Positions 7,516-15,872 of a stretch of 33,715 bases of DNA are shown here, in pieces. The notes under the pieces are model-generated. The model saw only the letters and a list, made by a program, of their open reading frames with translations. It had not been told where the DNA came from and ran no database searches. Origin of the DNA: a bacterium (GTDB lineage: Bacteria > Actinomycetota > Acidimicrobiia > Spongiisociales > Spongiisociaceae); assembly GCA_028821575.1 (NCBI GenBank), contig JAPPFW010000039.1, positions 1 through 33,715 of the forward strand, given 5' to 3'. Each line of letters begins with the position of its first letter. The first letter of the stretch is position 1. A program made the translations under genes and the position numbers.

Positions 7516-7995
7516 TCAGTCGGGCGGTTCGATCTCCTCCACATATGGACTGTCGAGTCTCATGCCGGTCGTGGCATCGAGACGTACCAGCGCTCGCCGG
7601 ACGGGCGGTTCCTCCACCGAATAGACGATCACGTTCCAGACCGGGCGGGATCGCATACCCGTGAACCCGAGGGCGGCGGACGCGTGGCCGATAGCGAACG
7701 GGACCTGCGCCGCAGCGGTGGTCAGCGCGTCCTCCTGCTCGATCGCCAGGGGCCAGGCGGCGCGGTCATGCAGGAAGGCCACCACCAGGAACGCCGCCGA
7801 GATCGCCCAGAGTCCTGACGGAAGCCCGGCCAGGGCGCCGAGCGCGCTCAGAACGGCTCCGGCCACGTAGACGAGCGCCGCAGTGCGGCGGCGGACCGGC
7901 GAGGGAAACCGGTAGGGTCCCAGAACACCGGAATCCAGATCCTCGGGTACGCCTTCGGCTTTCGCTACCTCCTCCGGAATCCGGATCCCGTCCAT
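7516..7995 (-). CDS. Small membrane protein of unknown function, gltA-coupled
   Basis: A 159-residue protein with two adjacent hydrophobic segments (TAALVYVAGAVLSALGALAG and LWAISAAFLVVAFLHDRAAW) in the middle, followed by a soluble tail with FAIGHASAALGFTG and a VWNVIVYSVEEPPVRRALV stretch. I do not recognise a named family. The start ATG at 7995 overlaps the citrate-synthase stop by one base (TGATG), so it is likely translated by termination-reinitiation; the open frame extends further upstream but only inside gltA. It is the last gene of the fus-like/gltA block. Its place there suggests, but does not show, a link to central metabolism. Confidence 0.7.
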   Translation of the reverse strand: MDGIRIPEEVAKAEGVPEDLDSGVLGPYRFPSPVRRRTAALVYVAGAVLSALGALAGLPSGLWAISAAFLVVAFLHDRAAWPLAIEQEDALTTAAAQVPFAIGHASAALGFTGMRSRPVWNVIVYSVEEPPVRRALVRLDATTGMRLDSPYVEEIEPPD

Positions 7996-9275
7996 CAACG
8001 ATCCGCCACAGGCACGTAGTCCCGCTTCCCGTAGCCCGTGTAGATGGATCTCGGCCGCTTGATCCGGGCCTTCGGGTCTTCGATCATCTCCCTCCACTGG
8101 GCTAGCCAACCGGGTAGCCGACCGAGGGCGAACAGAGCGGTGAACATCTCACTGGGGAAGCCGATGGCTCGGTAGATGATGCCCGAGTAGAAGTCGACGT
8201 TGGGATAGATCCCGCGCTTCAGGAAGAAGTCGTCCGCCAGCGCCTCGGCTTCCAGCCTCATCGCGATCTCAAGAAGGGGGTTCCCCTGCGCCTCGAGCAG
8301 CTCTCTGGCATGCTCCTTGATCAACTGCGCCCGGGGATCGAAGTTCTTGTACACGCGGTGGCCGAATCCCATGAGGCGGAACGGGTCGCTCCGGTCCTTG
8401 GCCTTCTCCAGGAACAGGCGGGTGTCGCCACCCGCGGCCCGGATGTCCTCGAGCATCTCGACGACCCGCTGGTTGGCTCCGCCGTGAAGCGAGCCGGACA
8501 GGGCGAGGATTCCCGCCGATATCGCTGAGTAGAGACCGGCGCGGCTGGACCCGACGAGGCGGACCGCTGACGTGGAGAGGTTCTGGCCGTGGTCGGCGTG
8601 GAGCAGCAGCAACGCCTCCATCGCCCGGACATGGGGCTGGAGGATCTCGAACCCCTCACCCTCCGGTCCGAACGTCATGTTGAGGAAGTTGGCGCTGTAG
8701 CCCAGATCGGGGCGTGGCTCGACATACGCCATACCGCGGCCGCTCCGGAACGACCAGGCCGTGAGGGCCGGCATCGCGGCGATCAGCCGGATGATACTCG
8801 ACTGGTTCGCCTCCGAGTCGAGGGGATCGCTACCCACCGGGAAGTAGGAACCCAGCAACGCCATGGCGGATGCCAGCCTCTGCATCGGGTGGCTGTCGAC
8901 AGGGAACGATCTGATCACCTCGACAATTCCAGCCGGTAGATCTGCCAGCCCGCGGATGCCGCTCTTGTACGCGTCGAACTCCGATCGCGAGGGCAATCCG
9001 CCGTGGTCGAGCAGGTAGCAGACCTCCAGGAATGAGGACTCCCGCACCAGTTGGTCCACCGGGTAGCCGCGGTAGCGAAGGATGCCCTCCTCCCCGTTGA
9101 TGTAGGTTATTGCGCTGGTGGCCTCGGCGGTGTTCCCGTATCCGGGATCCAGCGTCACCAGTCCGGTGGTCCCGCGCAACCGTGTGATGTCGAGGGCTTG
9201 CTCACCTTCGGTTCCGGTAACGACCGGAAGGTTGATAATGTCCCCGTCGCCGGCCTGGATCGTCTCTCTATCCAT
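7995..9275 (-). CDS. gltA: Citrate synthase
   Basis: The enzyme condenses acetyl-CoA and oxaloacetate to citrate, entering the TCA cycle. The 426-residue product is of bacterial type II length. It shows SGSLHGGANQRV with the first active-site His, the family signature MGFGHRVYKNFDPRA with the second His, and the catalytic Asp in PNVDFYSGII. ATG 9275 has AGGAGGG about 13 bases upstream, rather far. The EF-G-like gene ends 26 bases upstream on the same strand and the small membrane gene overlaps its stop, so the three probably form one operon. Its position between thrS and pgsA is unusual for actinobacteria. Confidence 0.95.
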   Translation of the reverse strand: MDRETIQAGDGDIINLPVVTGTEGEQALDITRLRGTTGLVTLDPGYGNTAEATSAITYINGEEGILRYRGYPVDQLVRESSFLEVCYLLDHGGLPSRSEFDAYKSGIRGLADLPAGIVEVIRSFPVDSHPMQRLASAMALLGSYFPVGSDPLDSEANQSSIIRLIAAMPALTAWSFRSGRGMAYVEPRPDLGYSANFLNMTFGPEGEGFEILQPHVRAMEALLLLHADHGQNLSTSAVRLVGSSRAGLYSAISAGILALSGSLHGGANQRVVEMLEDIRAAGGDTRLFLEKAKDRSDPFRLMGFGHRVYKNFDPRAQLIKEHARELLEAQGNPLLEIAMRLEAEALADDFFLKRGIYPNVDFYSGIIYRAIGFPSEMFTALFALGRLPGWLAQWREMIEDPKARIKRPRSIYTGYGKRDYVPVADR

Positions 9276-9301
9276 CAGTATCGGGCAGCCCTCCTACTCG
9301 G

Positions 9302-11350
9302 TTAGTCGTCGTCCGACTTGGCAGCCGCCACGACCTTCTGGACCTCTTGGGGGGGCGCCTGTTCGTAATGCGAGAACTCGATTTCGAACGATCCGCGCCC
9401 TCCCGTCATCGATCTCAGGTCGACAGAGTAACGCTGCATCTCCGCCATCGGCACCTCGGCGGTCAGTACCCTGCTCCTGCCATCGGCGTCCATCCCGAGG
9501 ATCCGCCCCCGCTTGGCGTTGATGTCACCCAGAACATCGCCCATGTAGTCCTCGGGTACGCGCACGTCGACCACCGCGATCGGCTCGAGGATGGTGGCGC
9601 GCAACTGGGGCGCGGCGGCCCGTACCGCCATGATCCCCGCCATGCGGAAGCTCAACTCGTCGGAGTCGACCGAGTGGAACTTCCCGTCGTGTACGGTGGC
9701 GCGGACGTCTATCACCGGGTAGCCGGCCAGGATTCCCCTCTCCAGGGCCTGCTGGATGCCCTTGTCGACGGCGGGTATCAGGTTGCGGGGGATGGAGCCC
9801 CCCTTGATCTGGTCGACGAACTCGTACCCCTCACCCCGTGTGTTCGGTTCGAACTTGACGTAGGCGACACCGAACTGGCCACGCCCGCCCGACTGCTTCT
9901 TGTGCTTGCCCTCGACGGCTGCCCGACCCTGGATGGTCTCGCGATAGGGGATACGAGGCACGCCGATATCCAGGTCCACCCCGAAGCGGCGCGAGACCCG
10001 CGCCAGGGTGACCCCGACGTGCGCCTCGCCAAGGCCGGCCAGCACCGTCTCCTTGGTCTCGGCCCGCCGATCCACGAGGATGGTCGGATCCTCCTCCTGA
10101 GCGCGCGCGAGGGCCGTCGATAACTTGTCCTCGTCCTGCGTCGAGCGGGGTGAGACCGTCACCTCGTGAACCGGTTGGGGCACCTCGACCGGGACTATCT
10201 CCACGCCGCTGCCCGTCGAGCGCACGGTGTCGCCGAGCCGCAGCGCATCCAGCTTCGCCACCGAGGCGATCGACCCCGTGGTCACGGAGTCGAGCGGGGA
10301 GTGTTCCTTGCCCTGCATGGCGAACAGGTTCGCCATCCTCAGTTTCGACCCGTCTGCCTTCTCCACCAACGTGTCGGGCGTGAACGATCCTGAGAAGACC
10401 CGGAAGGTGTTGACACGTCCCACGTACTGATCCCCGGATGTCTTGAAGACGTAGGCGGCCGCGGGTCCGTCCACATCCGCGGCGAGGTCACCGGCCGCCG
10501 TGGGCGGCATGGGTCGCTCGAGAGGGGAGGGAGCGAAGTCGACGACGAACTCCGCCAGGGTGTCGATACCCACCAGAGCGCCGGCCGATCCCGCCAGGAC
10601 CGGGAACATCTCCCCAGCGATCATCCCGTCATGGATGACCTCGACCATCTTGGCGGCTTCGGGTTCCTCACCCTCGAAGTACGCCTCGAGCAGGTCGTCG
10701 TCGGTCTCGACCACCGTCTCGACCAGGGCCAGGCGGGTCTCCTCGAAGAGTTCCCCGACCTCGGCGGGAAGGTCGATGGGAGACCCCCCCGTACCTTCGC
10801 CGGCATACTCGAAGGCCTGGCCGGATACGAGCCGGACGACTCCCCTCAGCTCCTGCTCCTCGCCGATCGGTATCTGTACCGGGGCGATCCGCTTGCCGAA
10901 GATCTCGGTCAGCTGGTCGACGGTCCGCGAGAAGGAGGCTCGGTCCCGGTCCAGCTTGTTCACGAACACAGCCCTGGCGATACCCTCCCGGCGGGCTGCC
11001 TCCCAAAGGATCTCGGTCTGCACTTCCACACCGTCCACCGCGGAGACCACGAAGATGGCCAGATCGACCGCACGCAGCCCGGCGAGCGCGTCGCCCACGA
11101 AATCCGCATACCCGGGTGTATCGATCAGGTTGACCCGGAACCCGTTGTGCTCGAATGACGCGATCCCGAGCCCGAGGGAGTTCTGGCGGTCGATCTCCTC
11201 GGGTTCGTGGTCCATCACCGTGTTGCCGGCCTCGACAGTGCCGATGCGGGTGATCCTGCCGGCATTGAACAGCAGTGCCTCGGCCACGGCGGTCTTGCCT
11301 GCCCCGCCGTGGCCGAACAAGCCCACGTTGCGAATTCTCTCGGGTCCCAT
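9302..11350 (-). CDS. Elongation factor G-like GTPase (EF-G2 type)
   Basis: A 682-residue translational GTPase. Motifs seen: G1 GHGGAGKT (13-20), G3 DTPG (77-80), G4 NKLD (131-134) and G5 GSAGA near 255, then the EF-G domain II-V order with PVLAGS, GKHKKQSGGRGQFG in domain IV and the closing ribosomal-stalk-facing domain V. The P-loop differs from canonical EF-G (usually AHIDAGKT), and this variant is typical of the EF-G-like/EF-G2 paralogs (as in FusA2 of mycobacteria), whose role in translocation is unclear. So the main fusA is expected elsewhere, near rpsL/rpsG. ATG 11350 follows GGGAGG at 9 bases. It diverges from pgsA across about 90 bases. Confidence 0.9.
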   Translation of the reverse strand: MGPERIRNVGLFGHGGAGKTAVAEALLFNAGRITRIGTVEAGNTVMDHEPEEIDRQNSLGLGIASFEHNGFRVNLIDTPGYADFVGDALAGLRAVDLAIFVVSAVDGVEVQTEILWEAARREGIARAVFVNKLDRDRASFSRTVDQLTEIFGKRIAPVQIPIGEEQELRGVVRLVSGQAFEYAGEGTGGSPIDLPAEVGELFEETRLALVETVVETDDDLLEAYFEGEEPEAAKMVEVIHDGMIAGEMFPVLAGSAGALVGIDTLAEFVVDFAPSPLERPMPPTAAGDLAADVDGPAAAYVFKTSGDQYVGRVNTFRVFSGSFTPDTLVEKADGSKLRMANLFAMQGKEHSPLDSVTTGSIASVAKLDALRLGDTVRSTGSGVEIVPVEVPQPVHEVTVSPRSTQDEDKLSTALARAQEEDPTILVDRRAETKETVLAGLGEAHVGVTLARVSRRFGVDLDIGVPRIPYRETIQGRAAVEGKHKKQSGGRGQFGVAYVKFEPNTRGEGYEFVDQIKGGSIPRNLIPAVDKGIQQALERGILAGYPVIDVRATVHDGKFHSVDSDELSFRMAGIMAVRAAAPQLRATILEPIAVVDVRVPEDYMGDVLGDINAKRGRILGMDADGRSRVLTAEVPMAEMQRYSVDLRSMTGGRGSFEIEFSHYEQAPPQEVQKVVAAAKSDDD

Positions 11351-11439
11351 CCTCCAGAGCCTCCCTCTCAGTCGCCCGAGTGTAGGTGATCGTGTGACGG
11401 TAGGAGTCTGTAGTAACTTTGCCGGGTGAAGGAGCGCAT

Positions 11440-12036
11440 TTGATCGAACTGTGGACCCGCCAGCATGTCGAGAAGGTAGTAACGCCCGTAGGGCGGGGTC
11501 TGGCCTGGATGAAAGTACGGCCCACGCATCTGACCCTCACCGGTCTGGCGGTTACCCTCCTCGGCTCCGCAATGCTTGCCAATGGAGACGTGACCCGCGG
11601 CGCGCTGGTCATCCTGGCGGGTTCCGCGCTCGACGGGCTCGATGGTGCCGTGGCCAGAGCGTCCGGCTCCGCGTCGGCTCGTGGCGCGCTGATCGACTCG
11701 GTCTCGGACCGGCTGGGTGAGACCTCCATGTTCGCCGCCTGCGCCTTCTGGCTCGCCTCGCGACAGTCGCCCGCCGAAGGGGATCCCGCCCTGGTAGTGC
11801 TCTGCGTGTTGAGCCTGGGCGCCTCGATCGTGATCTCGTACCTGAGGGCCAAGGCGGACATCGGTGGTGTCGAGGGACGCGGCGGCATCATGGGCCGCGC
11901 CGAGCGGGTCATCCTCTTTACGGTTGGGTTCCTGCTAAACCAGGTAACGGTGATGCTATGGCTCATGGCCACGCTGACGTGGCTGACCGTCTTCCAGCGG
12001 TTCTTCAAGACGTGGCGCCAACTGGCGAGTGAGTGA
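11440..12036 (+). CDS. pgsA: CDP-alcohol phosphatidyltransferase, phosphatidylinositol-phosphate synthase-like
   Basis: A 198-residue integral membrane enzyme. The family motif DxxDGxxAR-x8-GxxxDxxxD is intact at residues 65-90 (D65, D68, G69, A72, R73, G82, D86, D90), which binds the metal and CDP-diacylglycerol. Neighbouring acyltransferase and mannosyltransferase genes, in the order known from mycobacteria, indicate that it makes phosphatidylinositol (phosphate) for PIM synthesis rather than phosphatidylglycerol. The start is probably TTG 11440, because AAGGAG sits 5 bases upstream; an earlier TTG at 11419 lacks this. The next gene starts 8 bases inside it. Confidence 0.88.
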   Translation: MIELWTRQHVEKVVTPVGRGLAWMKVRPTHLTLTGLAVTLLGSAMLANGDVTRGALVILAGSALDGLDGAVARASGSASARGALIDSVSDRLGETSMFAACAFWLASRQSPAEGDPALVVLCVLSLGASIVISYLRAKADIGGVEGRGGIMGRAERVILFTVGFLLNQVTVMLWLMATLTWLTVFQRFFKTWRQLASE

Positions 12037-12934
12037 CGACCTAACGTACCTCGCATACCGGATCGGCGCCGGGCTGATCGGCGCCCTGCCCGAGCCTGTG
12101 ATCCGTCGGCTGGGCCGCGGCGCCGGATGGCTGTCGTGGTGGTGGGCGAGGGACCGTAAATCGATGGCTCTCCGGCACATGGCAAGGCTCCATCGACAGG
12201 GGGGCGCCGCAACCGTCCGGCGGGACGCCAGGGAGATGTTCTGCGCGTACGGGCGCTACTGGGCCGAAACCCTCTGGTTCCGTCCCCGCCGCTTCGAAAA
12301 GGTCCGAAAACGCGTCACGCTGGTCGGGTCGGAACATGTGAGAGCCGCCCAGGCTGAGAACCGCCCGATGATCGTGGCGCTGCCGCATATCGGTAACTGG
12401 GAGATGGCAGGCACCCTGTCGGTGGACGAGGGGGTGCGCATCACGGCGGTCGCGGAAGCGCTCGCCAACCGTCGGCTCGCCACCTGGTTCACAGCCATGC
12501 GCGCCCAGCTCTCGATCCAGGTGGTGCTGGCCGAGGGATCCGCGACGATGCGGGCGCTGCTGGCCGCTCTGCGGGAAGGGCGCCTGGTCGCGTTGGTCGC
12601 CGACCGCAATATCGGGGGGAAGGGTATCGAGGTGGAGTTCTTCGGCGAGCGGACCTCGTTGCCGGCGGGTCCCGCGGTCCTCGCCCTCAGGACCGGCGCG
12701 GTGCTGCTGCCGGGTGCCTCCTACTTCAAGTCCGGAGCAGGTCACCGGATGGTGGTGCTTCCTCCCGTCGAGGTCCCTCCCGTGGGGACCCCCCGAAGGG
12801 CGCAGGTGATGACCCAGGAACTGGCGCGCCGCTTCGAGGATCTGATCCGCGCGGCGCCTACCCAGTGGCACCTGGTCCAGCCCAACTGGCCTTCCGATCG
12901 GGAGTTCCTCGCCGCGCTCGGGAGGGACGAGTGA
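12029..12934 (+). CDS. HtrB/LpxL-family acyltransferase, probable PIM acyltransferase
   Basis: A 301-residue membrane-associated acyltransferase of the lauroyl/lysophospholipid group. The catalytic HX4E motif is HIGNWE at 120-125, followed further on by VALVADRN and the FFGERTSLPAGPAVLALRTGA block typical of the family. In actinobacteria the homolog PatA acylates the mannose of phosphatidylinositol mannosides; the flanking pgsA-like and pimA-like genes support that job. It starts at GTG 12029 inside the end of pgsA and its stop overlaps the pimA start by 4 bases, so the three genes are tightly coupled. The gene name is left blank because the exact acceptor is inferred. Confidence 0.85.
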   Translation: MSDDLTYLAYRIGAGLIGALPEPVIRRLGRGAGWLSWWWARDRKSMALRHMARLHRQGGAATVRRDAREMFCAYGRYWAETLWFRPRRFEKVRKRVTLVGSEHVRAAQAENRPMIVALPHIGNWEMAGTLSVDEGVRITAVAEALANRRLATWFTAMRAQLSIQVVLAEGSATMRALLAALREGRLVALVADRNIGGKGIEVEFFGERTSLPAGPAVLALRTGAVLLPGASYFKSGAGHRMVVLPPVEVPPVGTPRRAQVMTQELARRFEDLIRAAPTQWHLVQPNWPSDREFLAALGRDE

Positions 12935-13980
12935 GGATCGCGGTCGTGTCCCCCTACGCCCTCGACGTTCCCGGCGGCGTCCAGCAGCAGGTTATGGGTC
13001 TGATTCACCATCTCCGCAGGGGAGGCGACGATGCCTTCGCCGTGGCTCCCGCCGCAGGGGAAGGATCCGACCGGATCGACGTGGGAAGCTGGGTGGGGGT
13101 CAGGGTCAACCGCTCGCGGGCCCCGGTGGCCCTATCACCTGCGGTGGTGCGAAGGGTGATCGAAGCGGTCTCGACCGCAGAGGTCGTGCACGTCCACGAA
13201 CCGTTGGTGCCGTTGGTGGGTTGGGCCGCGCTGGCGGCCCGCAAGCCCACCGTGGTGACCTTCCACGCCGATCCCTCGAAAACGGTCAGGACGGCTTACC
13301 GCCTCTCCGGCCGTCTCCTGAGGCGAGTGCTGCGCGGCGCCGTGGCGACCGCGGTGAGCCGCACCGCCGGGGGCGCGATCGACCCGGTCCGCCTCCGGCC
13401 CGAAGAGATCCCCAACGCCATCGACGTCGCATCCTTCCGGGTTCCCGTCGACCGGGACACCCGGCAGGTGGCTTTCGTGGGCCGCCCGGATCCACGGAAG
13501 GGCCGCGACCTGCTACTGGCCGCCTGGCCGGAGGTTCGTTCCCAGGTGGGGAACGCCCGGCTGGTCATCGTAGGGGGAGGGGACGAGCCGCCCTTAGAGG
13601 GCGCCCGATACCTCGGCCGGGTCAGCGAGGAGGAGAAGCGCACCGTACTCGCCACCAGCGCGGTGTTCTGCGCACCCAATAGGGGAGGCGAGAGCTTCGG
13701 AATAACCGTCATCGAAGGCATGGCAGCCGGATGCGCCGTCGTCGCAAGCGACCTCGACGCCTTCTCCGACGTCCTGGCCGGCTCGGGTCTCATGTTCCCC
13801 AACGGGGACCGCTCCGCTCTTTCCACCGCCCTCGTGCAGATCCTGACCGACACAGGCCTCCGCCGTCGGCTGGCTGCGCAAGGCTCGGCCCGGGTCGCCG
13901 ATTTCGACTGGCGGATGGTGACCGACCGCTACCTTGCTCTATATCGAGAGGCCGTCGCCCTAGGCCCAACAGCCACCTAG
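12931..13980 (+). CDS. pimA: Phosphatidylinositol alpha-mannosyltransferase, GT4 family
   Basis: PimA transfers mannose from GDP-mannose to phosphatidylinositol, the first step of PIM and lipoglycan synthesis at the inner face of the membrane. The 349-residue product has the GT-B fold pattern: an N-terminal acceptor domain with SPYALDVPGGVQQQV and VVHVHEPLVP, and a C-terminal donor domain with VGRPDPRKGRD and the Ex7E motif ESFGITVIE near residue 255. GTG 12931 overlaps the acyltransferase stop as GTGA, with GGGAGG just upstream. The substrate assignment rests on gene order and family; other GT4 glycosyltransferases look similar. Confidence 0.85.
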   Translation: MRIAVVSPYALDVPGGVQQQVMGLIHHLRRGGDDAFAVAPAAGEGSDRIDVGSWVGVRVNRSRAPVALSPAVVRRVIEAVSTAEVVHVHEPLVPLVGWAALAARKPTVVTFHADPSKTVRTAYRLSGRLLRRVLRGAVATAVSRTAGGAIDPVRLRPEEIPNAIDVASFRVPVDRDTRQVAFVGRPDPRKGRDLLLAAWPEVRSQVGNARLVIVGGGDEPPLEGARYLGRVSEEEKRTVLATSAVFCAPNRGGESFGITVIEGMAAGCAVVASDLDAFSDVLAGSGLMFPNGDRSALSTALVQILTDTGLRRRLAAQGSARVADFDWRMVTDRYLALYREAVALGPTAT

Positions 13981-13992
13981 AACGGAATCTCG

Positions 13993-14261
13993 CTAGAAGC
14001 CGCCGCCTCTCCGCTCAAGTGCATTCCGTAGCCGGTCGAACTTCCGCTGCTGTGCGGCAACCTCCACTCGTGCCTCGTGTGTGTCCCCAACGATGGCCAA
14101 CTGCATTTCGACGAAGGACGCCATTTTCGCCGTTAGAGCGTGCAGCTTGTCTATCTCTGTCTTTGATCTGTTTGCTCTTGTATGTGACCCAACCTAATCA
14201 CCGCGGAGCCTGCGGTACCCAGACTACCGAGAACTATCGAGAGGACCACCCACCCGTTCAC
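13993..14261 (-). pseudogene. Frameshifted small membrane coiled-coil protein
   Basis: Reading from GTG 14261, the frame encodes a hydrophobic start NGWVVLSIVLGSLGTAGSAV and then GHIQEQTDQRQR before TAG at 14151-14153. The shifted frame, open through the same place, continues as TEIDKLHALTAKMASFVEM and later VAAQQRKFDRLRNALERRG to TAG at 13993. One indel near 14155-14175 would restore an unbroken protein of about 88 residues with one membrane helix and a coiled-coil tail. The GTG overlaps the stop of the preceding pseudogene (GTGA), which supports a former operon. The 3' part alone could start at ATG 14124 (43 aa). The family is not recognised. Confidence 0.55.
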
Positions 14262-14440
14262 GCTGAAGCCCCGCTCAGAAGTGTCCGGAAGTCATCGAGT
14301 AGTTGTCCGTGCTCTTTCTCGGTCAGGTTTATCGTCCGAGACGCTTCTTCGACATCGACATCATCAAAGGTTGTGATGAGCGCCTAGACGATCCTTACTC
14401 GGTCATACCTCGTGATCGTGGAACCGGGGGAGTTCGGCAT
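14258..14440 (-). pseudogene. Small protein gene with one in-frame TAG
   Basis: From ATG 14440 the frame reads 18 residues (MPNSPGSTITRYDRVRIV), meets TAG at 14384-14386 and continues as a well-formed acidic helical segment (DDVDVEEASRTINLTEKEHG) ending in LLDDFRTLLSGASA and TGA at 14258. Without the stop it would be a 60-residue cytosolic protein. GAAGGAAG lies directly before the ATG. I cannot name the family. Readthrough or assembly error are alternatives to decay. Confidence 0.5.
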
Positions 14441-14522
14441 CTTCCTTCTTTCGCATCGGGTCGCCAGGGGCCATGGTCTGTCCACCTGTTCCGGACCATC
14501 GGCCACTTACGAAGAGTGACCA

Positions 14523-14787
14523 CTAGCAAGCATCTGTCCTGGGCCATGGTTCCTCGGCGATCATGGATCTGGTCATGTCGTCGCTACAAAACGCCTCGCC
14601 TTCGCCCTGAGGCCGACGGCGATAGCCTTCGACGATCGCCGCAGCGACGGCGCGTCGAGCCTGCACTTCGACGAGCATCCGCAAACCCGAACGGACCGCG
14701 TCCCCTTGAAGCCACCACCCCGTCGACGACCAGCCGGTCAACCTGGCAGACCAACTCGTCGTCGATCCACACCATGATCTGAACCAT
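14523..14787 (-). pseudogene. Ribbon-helix-helix antitoxin remnant (frameshifted)
   Basis: Two overlapping frames together spell one antitoxin. The first, from ATG 14787, gives VQIMVWIDDELVCQVDRLV and DGVVAS, a ribbon-helix-helix DNA-binding start. The second gives RSGLRMLVEVQARRAVAAAI, EGYRRRP and the toxin-binding-like end SMIAEEPW. The join falls near 14695-14704, where a net loss of two bases (or gain of one) breaks the frame. This layout matches CopG/MazE-type antitoxins of actinobacteria. No toxin gene follows on the minus strand: the next 80 bases are empty and then comes the in-frame-stop pseudogene. Likely a solitary, dead antitoxin. Confidence 0.65.
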
Positions 14788-14794
14788 TCAACTT

Positions 14795-14803
14795 AGTATA
14801 ACA
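14795..14803 (-). promoter_or_regulatory. Extended -10 promoter, probably leaderless, of the antitoxin remnant
   Basis: On the minus strand TGT-TATACT forms an extended -10 box. Only 7 bases separate its end from ATG 14787, so transcription would start at or next to the start codon, as in leaderless actinobacterial mRNAs. No clear -35 is visible. Confidence 0.5.
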
Positions 14804-14897
14804 GTTTAGAGAATATATCGTCGTATACGGGAACTGCAACCAGCGTGAGGATGAACCACCAGTTGCAGACGGCGGTGACCGTTACCGATCAAACAGG

Positions 14898-14925
14898 TTG
14901 CGTCAGGGCAGTGGTTAGGTAGAAT
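14898..14925 (+). promoter_or_regulatory. Candidate pdxS promoter
   Basis: TTGCGT (14898-14903) and TAGAAT (14920-14925) are separated by 16 bases, a reasonable sigma-A-type pair. Transcription would begin near 14932, giving a leader of about 33 bases before GTG 14965 with AAAGGA as ribosome site. Confidence 0.45.
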
Positions 14926-14964
14926 TACTATCAACGCTGGTACCATCGAAAGGACGAAAGAACC

Positions 14965-15867
14965 GTGGAACAGGGGACCAAAGGCCACACCACCGGCACC
15001 GCCCGTGTCAAGCGCGGGCTCGCCGAGATGCTGAAGGGTGGCGTCATCATGGATGTCGTGACGGCTGACCAGGCCCGCATCGCCGAGGAGGCCGGGGCGG
15101 TGGCCGTCATGGCTCTCGAAAGGGTGCCGGCCGACATCCGCGCGCACGGCGGGGTCGCCAGGATGGCCGACCCGTCCAGGGTGGAGGAGATCATGGAGGC
15201 GGTCACCATACCGGTGATGGCCAAGGCACGGATAGGCCACTTCGTCGAGGCGCAGATACTGCAGGGCCTCGGAGTCGACTACATCGACGAGTCCGAGGTA
15301 CTGACTCCGGCCGACATGGAGCACCACATCGACAAGTGGGCCTTCACCACCCCCTTCGTCTGCGGAGCGCGGGACCTCGGCGAGGCACTGCGCCGTATCG
15401 GAGAGGGCGCGGCGATGATCCGCACAAAGGGCGAGCCCGGCACGGGGAACGTGGTCGAGGCGGTGACCCACATGCGGCGCATGAACAACGACATCAGCCG
15501 GTCCGTCAACGCCGGCGACGACCAGCTGATGGCCACCGCCCGCGATCTCAACGCCCCGGTCGAGTTGCTCCGCGAGGTCGCGGAACTGGGCCGCCTCCCG
15601 GTGGTCAACTTCGCGGCCGGCGGAATCGCCACCCCGGCGGACGCCGCCATGATGATGCAACTGGGCTGCGACGGCGTATTCGTCGGCTCCGGGATCTTCA
15701 AGAGCGGAGACCCGGCCGTGAGGGGCCGGGCCATCGTCGAGGCCACCACCTTCTACAAAGACGCCCAGATACTCGCCAAGGTCTCCCGCAACCTCGGCGA
15801 GGCGATGGTGGGCATCGAGATCGACACCATCCCGGCCTCCCAGCGCATGCAGGACCGGGGCTGGTAG
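14965..15867 (+). CDS. pdxS: Pyridoxal 5'-phosphate synthase lyase subunit PdxS
   Basis: PdxS builds pyridoxal phosphate from ribose 5-phosphate, glyceraldehyde 3-phosphate and ammonia delivered by PdxT, in a dodecameric complex. The 300-residue TIM barrel shows the expected Asp in GGVIMDVV (D30), the two catalytic lysines in MAKARIGHF (K87) and [10 protein letters not shown] (K155), and the phosphate-binding [14 protein letters not shown] and [10 protein letters not shown]. Length is standard. The start is GTG 14965; no ATG precedes the conserved part. pdxT follows after 5 bases, so the two subunits are made together. Confidence 0.97.
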   Translation: MEQGTKGHTTGTARVKRGLAEMLKGGVIMDVVTADQARIAEEAGAVAVMALERVPADIRAHGGVARMADPSRVEEIMEAVTIPVMAKARIGHFVEAQILQGLGVDYIDESEVLTPADMEHHIDKWAFTTPFVCGARDLGEALRRIGEGAAMIRTKGEPGTGNVVEAVTHMRRMNNDISRSVNAGDDQLMATARDLNAPVELLREVAELGRLPVVNFAAGGIATPADAAMMMQLGCDGVFVGSGIFKSGDPAVRGRAIVEATTFYKDAQILAKVSRNLGEAMVGIEIDTIPASQRMQDRGW

Positions 15868-15872
15868 GACAC

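Noticed and set aside
14303..14782. A 159-codon plus-strand frame between pimA and pdxS
   Set aside because: It is antisense to the minus-strand antitoxin and small-protein remnants, which have recognisable motifs; its own translation looks random.
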